NCBI GenBank assembly: GCA_004558205.1
Contig: SFDM01000058.1
Span: 1 to 11,410, forward strand
Source: Pyramidobacter piscolens
GTDB taxonomy: Bacteria > Synergistota > Synergistia > Synergistales > Dethiosulfovibrionaceae
Length of the DNA stretch: 11,410 nt
Reading direction: 5' to 3'
Shown: piece after piece, positions 1 through 6,082 of the stretch
Position numbering within the stretch: position 1 is the stretch's first letter
Layout of the letters: the number at the start of each line of letters is the position of its first letter
Position numbers and translations under genes: made by a program
The notes under the pieces: model-generated
Database searches by the model: none
Told to the model about the DNA's origin: nothing
Seen by the model: only the letters and a program-made list of their open reading frames with translations

Positions 1-126
1 GTGCCAAGTATCAGACAGGAGCCACTAACTCCACAGCGGTATTCTATTCAATGTAGGGAATAATGTCAGGCTTTTCTTGAGGAACTTTGAGAGCATTCCC
101 TTATCTCCTAATATATGAGGCGAAGC
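1..126. other. Unassigned left edge, no gene recognised
   Basis: I see no convincing gene here. One forward frame is open from the window edge to a TAG at about 52-54 and ends in ...STAVFYSM, so it could be the tail of a gene cut by the edge, but 17 codons are too few to name. The last ten bases before the repeat form a small palindrome, CGAAGCTTCG, at 121-130. Confidence 0.3.
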
Positions 127-319
127 TTCGCAAAGGAAAACCTTGAAAGGCTTTTAGAACCGCAAAGTCAATTAAAATATATAAATCACCATCATGCTAA
201 TTTGTTTTTTTGTTAATAATTGAGGTCTTGTTTTTCCTTTGCGCCCTTTTTGTTCAGCCTTTGCGTTGAAATCCTTTGACTTTGATCTTCGGTCCGGTAT
301 GAAGCACGTTGAATGCGAA
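127..319 (+). repeat. Dispersed repeat R1, copy 1 (left-truncated)
   Basis: This stretch is clearly similar to 3856-4057. Shared blocks include the GCAAAGGAAAACCTTGAAAG start, an AT-rich middle with a run of T, the CCTTTGC motifs, GCGTTGAAATC, and the end GTTGAATGCGAA. The left inverted arm present in the other copy (3794-3855) is missing here, because the sequence before 127 is unrelated. It therefore looks like a 5'-truncated or partly decayed copy. No coding capacity is apparent; the open frames across it are AT-rich and unlike known proteins. Confidence 0.8.
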
Positions 320-366
320 TTTGTATCAAGTTGTTTTGAGAGCAGAGCCTCCAACGCTGAGAACGC

Positions 367-425
367 AAAAGGGGAGGCAGAGCAGCAGACGATCTGAGAT
401 CGCCCACAGCTCTGCCTTCCCTTTT
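367..425 (-). terminator. Terminator after the yczE-like pseudogene
   Basis: Arms 367-383 and 409-425 pair over 17 positions with a single mismatch (AAAAGGGGAGGCAGAGC against GCTCTGCCTTCCCTTTT). The loop holds a second small stem, CGATC-TGA-GATCG. On the minus strand the stem is followed by TTTT, and it begins 14 bases past the stop codon of the yczE-like gene, so it fits as that gene's intrinsic terminator. The A/T flanks on both sides mean it could act in both directions. Confidence 0.75.
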
Positions 426-438
426 ACGGCGCTGCGGA

Positions 439-1097
439 TTATGACGCGGCGCCGCCGTGGAAGCACAAATTTTTCAGCGACGTGACCAGGCTTTCATGCT
501 CGATCTGCCTGACGTTGAACTTGAGGATGGAAAAGGTCGCCTGAAGGAAGAAACTGATGCTGAAAACGTAGATCAGCGTGCCCACGCCGACCTTTGCCCC
601 TAAAAGCCAGCCCAGAAACAGGACGCTGCCCTCGATGGTACCGCGGATGAGTCCCACGGGGACGAAGCGGAATCGCTTGCAGAGAGCCACCATCAGCGCG
701 TCCCGCGGGCCGCAGCACAGTCCGGCACCGATGTAAAAATAGCTGCCGACGGCGATGGCCAGCTGCCCTAGGAGGAGCAGCGCTACGCCGGAAGAGAATC
801 CGGTCATGAGCGGAAGGATCTGAAAATGGCTCAGAATGTCCACGCCGAAACCGATGCAGAAGATGTCTAGCAGCGTGCCGATGCCTATCTTTTCCTTGAG
901 GAGCAGGTCGATCAGCAGGATGATGAATCCCGAACCGGCCAGGGCCGTGCCGAAGCTCAGCCCCAGGCAGCCGCCGAGGCCGACGCTGAAGGCTTCCCGG
1001 GGGGGAGCCCTACGTTGGCCTGAATGTTGTAGTAGGAACCCAGAGAAAAGAGCAGCAGCCCTAAAAGCGTGCGCGTGATTTTTTGTATGTATTCCAT
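439..1097 (-). pseudogene. YczE-like membrane protein, frameshifted
   Basis: Leftward reading from ATG at 1097 (weak AGAAAGAG site upstream) gives a hydrophobic protein beginning MEYIQKITRTLLGLLLF, then ...NIQANVGLPP. At the G7 run 999-1005 the frame breaks; reading on in the next frame gives REAFSVGLGGCLGLSFGTA... continuous to the TAA at 439-441. One extra base in that run would restore a ~219-residue protein, the usual size of YczE/YitT-like integral membrane proteins. The two halves carry the family's repeated small-residue/Pro motif (GLPPRE, then GLCCGPRDAL). Several membrane helices are apparent; the substrate is unknown for the family. A sequencing error, a true pseudogene or slippage-based switching would all give this picture. 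It is divergent from the pseudogene at 1343 and has its own promoter (1130-1158) and terminator (367-425). Confidence 0.75.
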
Positions 1098-1129
1098 TTT
1101 TTATTTTCTCTTTCTGAGTTAGTTTTTAT

Positions 1130-1158
1130 ATAATAAAGGTTTTGCTTTGTACAGTCAA
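1130..1158 (-). promoter_or_regulatory. Sigma70-type promoter for the yczE-like gene
   Basis: On the minus strand TTGACT (1158-1153) and TATTAT (1135-1130) are separated by exactly 17 bases, about 35 bases upstream of the ATG at 1097. This is one mismatch from consensus in each box. It lies back-to-back with the rightward promoter at 1173-1200, with the two -35 boxes 14 bases apart, so a regulator bound here could control both directions. Confidence 0.65.
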
Positions 1159-1172
1159 GGAAATTCTTTTTG

Positions 1173-1200
1173 TTGACGGAAGAGAAAATTCATCTATAAT
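1173..1200 (+). promoter_or_regulatory. Sigma70-type promoter, rightward
   Basis: TTGACG at 1173-1178 and a perfect TATAAT at 1195-1200 are separated by 16 bases. Transcription would begin near 1207 and run through the hairpin leader into the CD3324-like pseudogene, ending at the terminator at 1582-1614. This is the best sigma70 match I noticed in the window. Confidence 0.75.
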
Positions 1201-1224
1201 AAAACCATCTTGCAAAAGGGAGGA

Positions 1225-1314
1225 ATGGTGTATCATCAAGTTATATTTGGATCCGGTCCGCTGCGCTTAAGCAGAGGCTTGGCTTAGGTGAGACGCTTGG
1301 GACGGCCTCTGCTT
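1225..1314 (+). promoter_or_regulatory. Leader with 20-codon ORF and 10-bp hairpin
   Basis: Between the promoter and the pseudogene lies a perfect 10-bp hairpin, arms 1269-1278 (AAGCAGAGGC) and 1305-1314 (GCCTCTGCTT). A 20-codon ORF (ATG 1225, TAG 1285-1287, beginning MVYHQVIF) runs through the left arm and stops in the loop. GGGAGGA lies directly against the ATG, which is closer than normal, so translation of this ORF is doubtful. There is no U tract after the hairpin and it ends about 16 bases before the next Shine-Dalgarno, so it is neither an obvious terminator nor an obvious SD sequestrator. The function is unknown. Confidence 0.35.
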
Positions 1315-1342
1315 CATCCTGAAAATTAAAGGAGGAAGCGCG

Positions 1343-1575
1343 ATGGGCTATCTGAATGGTGAAAAGGTGTTGCCGCGGGCGCTACTGGCGTTCCTCGCCG
1401 CGCGGACAGCCGCAGGCAGTGGGGAGAATCTACGCAGAGCCGGCGCCGCACGGCTGAACGGAATAACGAAATCCGCCGCCGGTACCTCGCCGGCACGCCA
1501 GTAGAAGAGCTGGCGCAGGACTATTTTCTGTCCCCCAAGCGGATCTATTCCGTCCTGTCGGCAGCGAAAAAATGA
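1343..1575 (+). pseudogene. CD3324/Mor-like small DNA-binding protein, disrupted
   Basis: ATG at 1343 follows a strong AAAGGAGG site and encodes MGYLNGEKVLPRALL, the characteristic N-terminus of CD3324-family (Mor transcription activator-like) proteins of ~85-90 residues. After codon 15 or 16 the family sequence jumps to another frame: VPRRADSRRQWGEST, then ERNNEIRRRYLAG, then VEELAQDYFLSPKRI, ending KK-stop at 1573-1575. The last segment is the helix-turn-helix. Compared with the family as I know it, about 13-14 codons between ALL and VPRR are missing, and the deletion is out of frame. The frame of the second half has a TGA at 1360-1362 and no start codon after it, so no alternative intact ORF exists. 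Promoter, RBS and terminator are preserved, so the lesion may be recent. Confidence 0.75.
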
Positions 1576-1581
1576 CTCGCG

Positions 1582-1614
1582 AAGGGGCTTCACATACCCT
1601 GTGAAGCCCCTTTT
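1582..1614 (+). terminator. Intrinsic terminator after the CD3324-like pseudogene
   Basis: The arms 1582-1594 and 1600-1612 form a perfect 13-bp stem (AAGGGGCTTCACA / TGTGAAGCCCCTT) with a 5-base loop, and the 3' arm leads into TTTT. It begins 7 bases past the stop codon at 1573-1575. It also separates the broken gene from the dehydrogenase at 1667. Confidence 0.9.
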
Positions 1615-1666
1615 CGTCATCTTCTTATGATAACAAGCTGTAATTTACTTTGAAAGGTGATCGCCT

Positions 1667-2608
1667 GTGAAAATTTTTTTGTGCGAGAGCATCCATCCCG
1701 AGGCTTTGGCGCTTTTGGAGAGCCGCGCGGAGATTATCGGAGACTGGGCGCGGATCGGCGAGGCTGACGCTATCGTGAACCGCAACTTAAAGCTGCCCGC
1801 TGAAACGCTGTGCCGGGCGAAAAGCCTGAAAGTGATCGCCGTGCACGGCACGGGCAGCGACGGCATAGACCTGGATTACTGTCGGGGGCAGGGCGTCACC
1901 GTGCTCTACGTGCCCTATGAGAACGCCCGCTCCGTGGCGGAACTGATCGTGGCGCTGACGCTGAATCTGCTGCGGAAAATAGCCCTGGCCGACCGTCTGA
2001 TCCTGTCGGGCGCGCCGGTTAAAAACGCGTCGCCAGAGCTGTTCGGCAGCGAGCTGAGCGGCAAAACGCTGGGGCTGATCGGCGTGGGGGACATTGCCCG
2101 CCGCGCCGCTAAAATCATGCAGGACGGCTTCGGCGTAAAAGTAATCGGCTACTCGCCCTCTTTTACCGGTGAAGAGGCCGAAAAGCTTGGCATAAAACGC
2201 TGTGGCTCCGTTTCGGAAGTGCTGCGCCAAGCTGACGTGATCTCCCTGGGCGTCCACCTGACGCCCCAAACAGCCCATATGATCAGCTATGGCGAGTTCG
2301 CGCTGGTCAAACCTACGGCAATTCTGATCAACACCTCCCGCGGCGGAGTGGTGGACGAGGCGGCGCTTTACGACGCGCTGACCACGGGCAAACTGGCCGC
2401 TGCGGCTTGCGATGTCTGGGCTCAGGAGCCACCCACGCGCCGCAGTCCCCTGGTGGGGCTGGACAACCTCCTCGCCACTCCCCATTTGGGCGCCAACACC
2501 GACGAAGCCCTCCGCCGCGTGGGCGTGACCATGGCGCGGCAGATCTTCGACGCCCTGGATGGCAAGGAAGTCCCCTACACTTACAGCGCCGGCCGGCCTG
2601 TTCGATAG
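1667..2608 (+). CDS. D-isomer-specific 2-hydroxyacid dehydrogenase
   Basis: The 313-residue protein should catalyse NAD(P)H-dependent interconversion of a 2-keto acid and a D-2-hydroxyacid in the cytoplasm. Start is GTG at 1667, 7 bases after an AAAGGTG site; the protein opens MKIFLCESIHPEAL. The N-terminal catalytic lobe is about residues 1-95, with HGTGSDGID at 60-68. The NAD-binding lobe carries LGLIGVGDIARRAA with a GxGxxA motif at 139-144 (A in place of the third G, a variant seen in this family). The catalytic Arg is in NTSRGGVVDE (R225), Glu in WAQEPP (E254) and His in TPHLGAN (H273), so the active site is complete. Length is normal for the single-domain form without a C-terminal ACT domain. 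It resembles SerA and hydroxypyruvate reductases, but the substrate cannot be read from sequence. No clear promoter was found between the terminator at 1612 and the start. Confidence 0.9.
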   Translation: MKIFLCESIHPEALALLESRAEIIGDWARIGEADAIVNRNLKLPAETLCRAKSLKVIAVHGTGSDGIDLDYCRGQGVTVLYVPYENARSVAELIVALTLNLLRKIALADRLILSGAPVKNASPELFGSELSGKTLGLIGVGDIARRAAKIMQDGFGVKVIGYSPSFTGEEAEKLGIKRCGSVSEVLRQADVISLGVHLTPQTAHMISYGEFALVKPTAILINTSRGGVVDEAALYDALTTGKLAAAACDVWAQEPPTRRSPLVGLDNLLATPHLGANTDEALRRVGVTMARQIFDALDGKEVPYTYSAGRPVR

Positions 2609-2837
2609 AGGCTGTTGGGGTTCTCTTCTGCGCTGAAATATCCTGGCTGAGCGAGAGCCTGTCAAGCCGTAAGCGCCCGGCTTCCCGCGAGTTCTCAAGC
2701 GGTTTCTTTGAAAAGGGAGCCCTGGCTGCTGGTCTCGCCTTTTATTCTGAAAAAAATCCGGGGATGAAATGGGGCGCCGATGGTGCTAACATGAAGGCAG
2801 ATTCGAAAAAACAGTTTCAGCAAAGGAGAAATAAAAA

Positions 2838-3554
2838 GTGAACTATCCAAGAAGCGCCGCTTACGATGAAAGGCTTGTCCGCGAGAAGATCATGGGTCCC
2901 AACCCGATTAAGCTGGAGGAGGAGCTCCTTCAAAACCACGGGATTCCTGCGGGCGCCATGGTGATGGATCTGGGCAGCGGCCAGGGTCTGACCTCCGCGT
3001 TCCTCGTGAAGGAGTACGGATTTCGTGTCTTCGCCGTAGACCTCTGGAGCAATCCTACGGATAATAAAAAATTTTTCGACCAGATGGGCCTCACCGCAGA
3101 TCAGATCATCCCGATCCACGCCGACGCCAACGACCTGCCCTTCGCCAAAGAGTTCTTCGACGCCGTGGTCAGCATTGACTCCTACCACTATTTCGGCCGC
3201 GATCCCCAATTCCTTGGGACAAAGCTGCTTCCCTGGGTCAAGCGCGGCGGCCTGATCTATGCCGCTGTTCCTGGGATGAAAAAGGACTGCCATCACAATT
3301 TACCTCAGGTGCTGCTGGACTCCTGGACTCCTGATCAGCTTGACTTCATTCACGACGCCGATTACTGGCGGCGTATCGTCAGCCAGACCGAAGGCGTGGA
3401 AATTCTGTCGATTCACGAGATGGAGAGCAATGAGGAGGTCTGGAAGGACTGGCTCGCCTGCGACAACGAGTACGCCCGCGGCGACCGAAGGGCCATGGAG
3501 CACGGCGGCCTGGACTACATGAATTTCGTCGCCCTGGTTCTGAGAAGAAAATGA
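2838..3554 (+). CDS. Class I SAM-dependent methyltransferase, substrate unknown
   Basis: A 238-residue cytosolic protein of the Rossmann-fold methyltransferase type. GTG at 2838 follows AAAGGAGAAA at good spacing. Motif I is MDLGSGQG (residues 43-50), the acidic residue after strand 2 is D68 in VFAVDLW, HADANDLPF (94-102) fits motif III, and FDAVVSIDSYHYF (107-119) fits motif IV. The N-terminus MNYPRSAAYDERLV...MGPNP is shared, as far as I recall, by a group of uncharacterised Firmicutes/Synergistota methyltransferases resembling cyclopropane-fatty-acid-synthase-like enzymes. No zinc or tRNA-binding domain is attached. It is separated from the dehydrogenase by 229 bases without a clear terminator, so co-transcription is possible but not shown. 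The methyl acceptor is unknown. Confidence 0.85.
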   Translation: MNYPRSAAYDERLVREKIMGPNPIKLEEELLQNHGIPAGAMVMDLGSGQGLTSAFLVKEYGFRVFAVDLWSNPTDNKKFFDQMGLTADQIIPIHADANDLPFAKEFFDAVVSIDSYHYFGRDPQFLGTKLLPWVKRGGLIYAAVPGMKKDCHHNLPQVLLDSWTPDQLDFIHDADYWRRIVSQTEGVEILSIHEMESNEEVWKDWLACDNEYARGDRRAMEHGGLDYMNFVALVLRRK

Positions 3555-3662
3555 TCCGTACTGGTTGAACGGCTGGTTTCGGACCTGAAAGGCCGATCTC
3601 CTGCAGCCGGAAAATAAAGAGCCCGGTTCTCACAAAAGGAACAGAGCCGATCCTGTTAGAAA

Positions 3663-3760
3663 ATGTTCCACGTGGAACATCGCCCTTCAGGGCTAAATAA
3701 CGTCAAAAAAAGAGGAGTATCTCGCGAAATCTCGCGGGAGCTCCTTTTTTTGGTATGATC
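3663..3760 (+). repeat. Repeat R2, copy A, with parS-like palindrome and hairpin
   Basis: This 98-base stretch aligns without gaps to 7321-7418 with about 20 differences. It begins with an 18-bp perfect palindrome (3663-3680), then a small GCCC-TTCA-GGGC stem (3682-3693), then a long hairpin. The outer stem 3707-3717/3741-3751 has 11 pairs including one G-T, and the inner stem 3723-3727/3732-3736 has 5 pairs. The hairpin ends in a T run, so it can serve as an intrinsic terminator for the methyltransferase 150 bases upstream. Confidence 0.85.
3664..3679. promoter_or_regulatory. parS-like palindrome
   Basis: TGTTCCACGTGGAACA is a perfect 16-bp palindrome. It differs at one position from the Bacillus-type ParB site TGTTNCACGTGAAACA and keeps the invariant CACGTG core flanked by GTT/AAC, like many chromosomal parS sites. 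The palindrome is part of a dispersed repeat, so it could instead belong to that element. No parA or parB gene lies in the window. Confidence 0.55.
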
Positions 3761-3793
3761 GGCGTGAACGCGGTCTCATGCTAATTTCCTATT

Positions 3794-4057
3794 GAAACAC
3801 TTAATGCAAAATTGAAGAGCCACGTCAAAAGATTTCAACGCAAAGGGCGCAAAGGTTCGCAAAGGAAAACCTTGAAAGGCTTTTAGAACCGAAAAATCAA
3901 GCGAAATACATAAACTTCCATCACGTTAATTCGTTTTTTAATTAATAATTTAGGTTTTGTTTTTCCTTTGCGTCCTTTGCGCCTTTTCTCTTCAGCCTTT
4001 GCGTTGAAATCATTTGACTTTGACCTTCAGTTCGATATTAAGCATGTTGAATGCGAA
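3794..4057 (+). repeat. MITE-like palindromic repeat R1, copy 2
   Basis: A long imperfect palindrome of about 255 bp. The best-matching part of the arms is 3824-3846 against 3996-4018 (22 of 23 positions pair); weaker pairing extends out to about 3794 and 4052. Each arm carries three GCAAAGG heptamers (3840, 3849, 3859) mirrored by CCTTTGC (3965, 3974, 3996), and the centre is AT-rich. The right part from 3856 to 4057 is shared with 127-319. There is no coding content or transposase, so it is a non-autonomous or structural element; I do not recognise a named family. Confidence 0.8.
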
Positions 4058-4127
4058 AGAATATCGAGGTCGAAAGTCCTCGGCGGGGCCCCGCGCTGAG
4101 CCGGCATTATGGCATCGTCAAAGCCAT

Positions 4128-4168
4128 AAAGAACGCCGCGGCTTCGAAAAAAGGCCGCGGCGTCTTTC
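4128..4168 (-). terminator. Terminator of the ABC operon
   Basis: ACGCCGCGGC at 4133-4142 pairs perfectly with GCCGCGGCGT at 4154-4163. On the minus strand the stem is followed by TTCTTTA and starts about 30 bases after the permease stop codon. A second small stem (TATGGC 4108-4113, GCCATA 4123-4128) follows it, and a GC-only palindrome GCGGGGCCCCGC lies at 4083-4094. Confidence 0.75.
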
Positions 4169-4194
4169 CTATCTCGGTATTTGGGGTTCCGGGC

Positions 4195-4968
4195 TCACTG
4201 GGTTTTGAGGTTCATGGTCCATTTGAGCATCCGTTTTTTGATCTGTTCGAAGATCTGCATGACCACGACGAGCACTGCCACCATGAACAGGAACCCTGCC
4301 CAGGTGTAGTCGTAGAGGCCGAATTCAGCGTATTTTTTCACGAAAAAACCCATGCCGTACTGCGCGCCGTACATCTCCGAATAGACGAGCATCACGAAGG
4401 TGCTGCGCAGAGAGTTCACGAATCCGGCCAGGATGGAGGGGCTGGCGGCGGGGAGGATGACTTTGACGAGGCGTTTGAAGCCCTTCAGTTCCAGCGTGGC
4501 GGCCTTGTCGAGGTAGCGCTTGTCGATGGTCATGACTCCAGTGATCGCGGCGAACAGCGTGGACCAGACGGTGCCGTAGACGATCAGGAACACCGAAGCG
4601 CTCCAGAAATCCGGCGCCAGCAGCAGCGCGAAGGGGGACAGCAGAATGGAGGGCACGACGCTGAACATGTATATCACGGGATAAAGGGCGTCACGGAGCC
4701 GCTCATGCAGTCCCAGGACCGTCCCAACGAAGAGGGCGATGCCCAAGGAAAAGGCGATGGAGGGGATCATCAGTTTCATGGACGCTAAAAGGTTCACGAA
4801 CATGGTCTGCCCCTCAGAGGCGAAGACCTTCCGTATCTCCTCCACCCGCGGGAACAGATAGGGATTGGCGCGCCCTGTCTCGGTGGCGTAGACGTACAGC
4901 GCGATGAGCGAGACGCAGATGCAGAGAGTCAGCCAGTATTTGCCAAGGAAGTATTTCAGTCTGCCCAT
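4195..4968 (-). CDS. ABC transporter permease, SsuC/TauC type
   Basis: The 257-residue inner-membrane subunit forms the translocation path of a NitT/TauT-type importer. ATG at 4968 is preceded by GGGAGGCGG. Hydrophobic segments lie near residues 13-28, 66-88, 96-118, 125-146, 181-196 and 223-241. The cytoplasmic EAA loop, which docks on the ATPase, is readable as DKAATLELKGF...VILPAASPSILAGF (154-183) with the conserved Gly at 163. The protein is the last gene of the operon, 24 bases after the binding protein, and is followed by a terminator at 4128-4168. Length is typical of the family. It cannot be assigned to sulfonate, nitrate, pyrimidine precursor or other substrates from sequence alone. 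Confidence 0.92.
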   Translation of the reverse strand: MGRLKYFLGKYWLTLCICVSLIALYVYATETGRANPYLFPRVEEIRKVFASEGQTMFVNLLASMKLMIPSIAFSLGIALFVGTVLGLHERLRDALYPVIYMFSVVPSILLSPFALLLAPDFWSASVFLIVYGTVWSTLFAAITGVMTIDKRYLDKAATLELKGFKRLVKVILPAASPSILAGFVNSLRSTFVMLVYSEMYGAQYGMGFFVKKYAEFGLYDYTWAGFLFMVAVLVVVMQIFEQIKKRMLKWTMNLKTQ

Positions 4969-4992
4969 CGAAAAATCCGCCTCCCGAGCCGG

Positions 4993-6039
4993 CTAGTTGT
5001 TTTCTTTGAAGAAGGCACGCTGGCGCTCGTAGAAGGCGGGGTCTTCCTTGCCCCAGGCGGCGCGGGCCTCTTCAAGTGCCTGCTTGTACAGAACCGTGTT
5101 GATGTGCTCCTCGATCTTGATGTTTTTGGCGTTTTCCTTCAGGAAGCCTGTTTTGTCCAGAATACCCCAGGCGCGGACCACCGACTTGCTGAGGGGGTCC
5201 GCGTTGACGTTGTAATGGGCGGTGTCGAGCATGTAGGCGGCCACGTACTCTTCCGATGTGCCGATCTTCTTGGCCAGCATGCTTACGGCTTCCTCGCGAT
5301 GGCTCTCATAGTAGCTCTGCGCTCTCAGAAGAGCGCGCAGGATGGCTTTGACGGTCTCGGGGTTCTTCTTGACGTAGTCAGTCTGCGCTTCCATGCGGCA
5401 GCAGGAGTAATTGGGCATCACCTCGCTCTGATAGGTGACGATCTGCACGTTGCCCATCTTTTTGACGTTGAAGTTCTGGCCCGTGCCCATCAGCGCGTAA
5501 TCCACTTCGCCGCGAACCACGGCGGCAAGGGCTTCGTTGTATCCGGCGTAGGTCACCCAGTTGACGGCCTTGAGGGGATCCTGATAGCCCAAGTCCATCA
5601 CGGCTCCGGTAAAAGCGAAGTAGGAGGGGTTGCAGGCGAATTTCTTCCCGATCAGGGACTGGACGCCGCTCCATTCCGCGCCGGCGCGGGCCACTACAGG
5701 CATACATCCCGTCACCATGTGGCCGCCGAAGATGGTCAGGTCGATGCCGGCGGCGATCTGCTGAAGCGGCGCGGCGGTGCCGGAGTTGGACACCACGTCA
5801 ACCTTGCCTGTGGCCAGCAGCGTCATGGCGTCAGCGTTGGCCTGGGCGGGGACTGGCTCGATGGTGATGCCTTCGTCCTTGAAGTAGCCCTTGTTCTCGG
5901 CGATAGTGACTAAGATGTTGCCGCTGGTGCCGTAGTTCCAACGCACCACGCTCTGTTCAGGCGCGGCGCAGGCCGCCGATACGGCGCTGATGACGCTCGC
6001 TGCGGCGAGCACACTGACGATGTTCTTCCTCATTGACAT
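4993..6039 (-). CDS. ABC transporter substrate-binding protein, NMT1/SsuA-like
   Basis: The 348-residue extracytoplasmic ligand-binding protein opens with a Sec signal: MSMRKN, then a hydrophobic stretch to residue 23, then CAAPEQS. Cys24 would suit a lipoprotein, but Ser at -3 makes the lipobox poor, so cleavage by signal peptidase I near A26 is an alternative. The mature part has the NMT1/SsuA-type layout: RWNYGTSGNILVTIAENKGYFKDEGI, then LLATGKVDVV (74-83), GEVDYALMGTG and a helix-rich C-terminus. ATG 6039 follows AAGGAG with 8-base spacing. It is encoded between the ATPase and permease, so the three form one importer. The Cys-rich motif NYSCCRMEAQ in the C-terminal lobe is unusual. The ligand is unknown; no thiamine riboswitch precedes the operon, which weakens a pyrimidine-precursor assignment. 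Confidence 0.92.
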   Translation of the reverse strand: MSMRKNIVSVLAAASVISAVSAACAAPEQSVVRWNYGTSGNILVTIAENKGYFKDEGITIEPVPAQANADAMTLLATGKVDVVSNSGTAAPLQQIAAGIDLTIFGGHMVTGCMPVVARAGAEWSGVQSLIGKKFACNPSYFAFTGAVMDLGYQDPLKAVNWVTYAGYNEALAAVVRGEVDYALMGTGQNFNVKKMGNVQIVTYQSEVMPNYSCCRMEAQTDYVKKNPETVKAILRALLRAQSYYESHREEAVSMLAKKIGTSEEYVAAYMLDTAHYNVNADPLSKSVVRAWGILDKTGFLKENAKNIKIEEHINTVLYKQALEEARAAWGKEDPAFYERQRAFFKENN

Positions 6040-6082
6040 AAAAAGCGCTCCTTTTTATATGATGAAATATGGTTCTTGAAGC

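Noticed and set aside
1787..2698. 303-codon leftward open frame
   Set aside because: Antisense to the D-2-hydroxyacid dehydrogenase, which has a complete active site and start signal.
3840..3865. CRISPR-like or simple tandem array of GCAAAGG
   Set aside because: Only three heptamers with 2-3 base gaps, mirrored in the opposite arm; there are no spacers and no cas genes, so it is part of the palindromic repeat.
4051..4788. Long rightward open frame with many His, Glu and Gly residues
   Set aside because: It lies antisense to the ABC permease and its composition is that of a GC-biased shadow; the permease frame has family motifs, RBS and operon context.
5104..5913. 269-codon rightward open frame
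   Set aside because: Antisense to the binding-protein gene, no family motifs, low-complexity Gly/His/Val content typical of a reverse-strand shadow.
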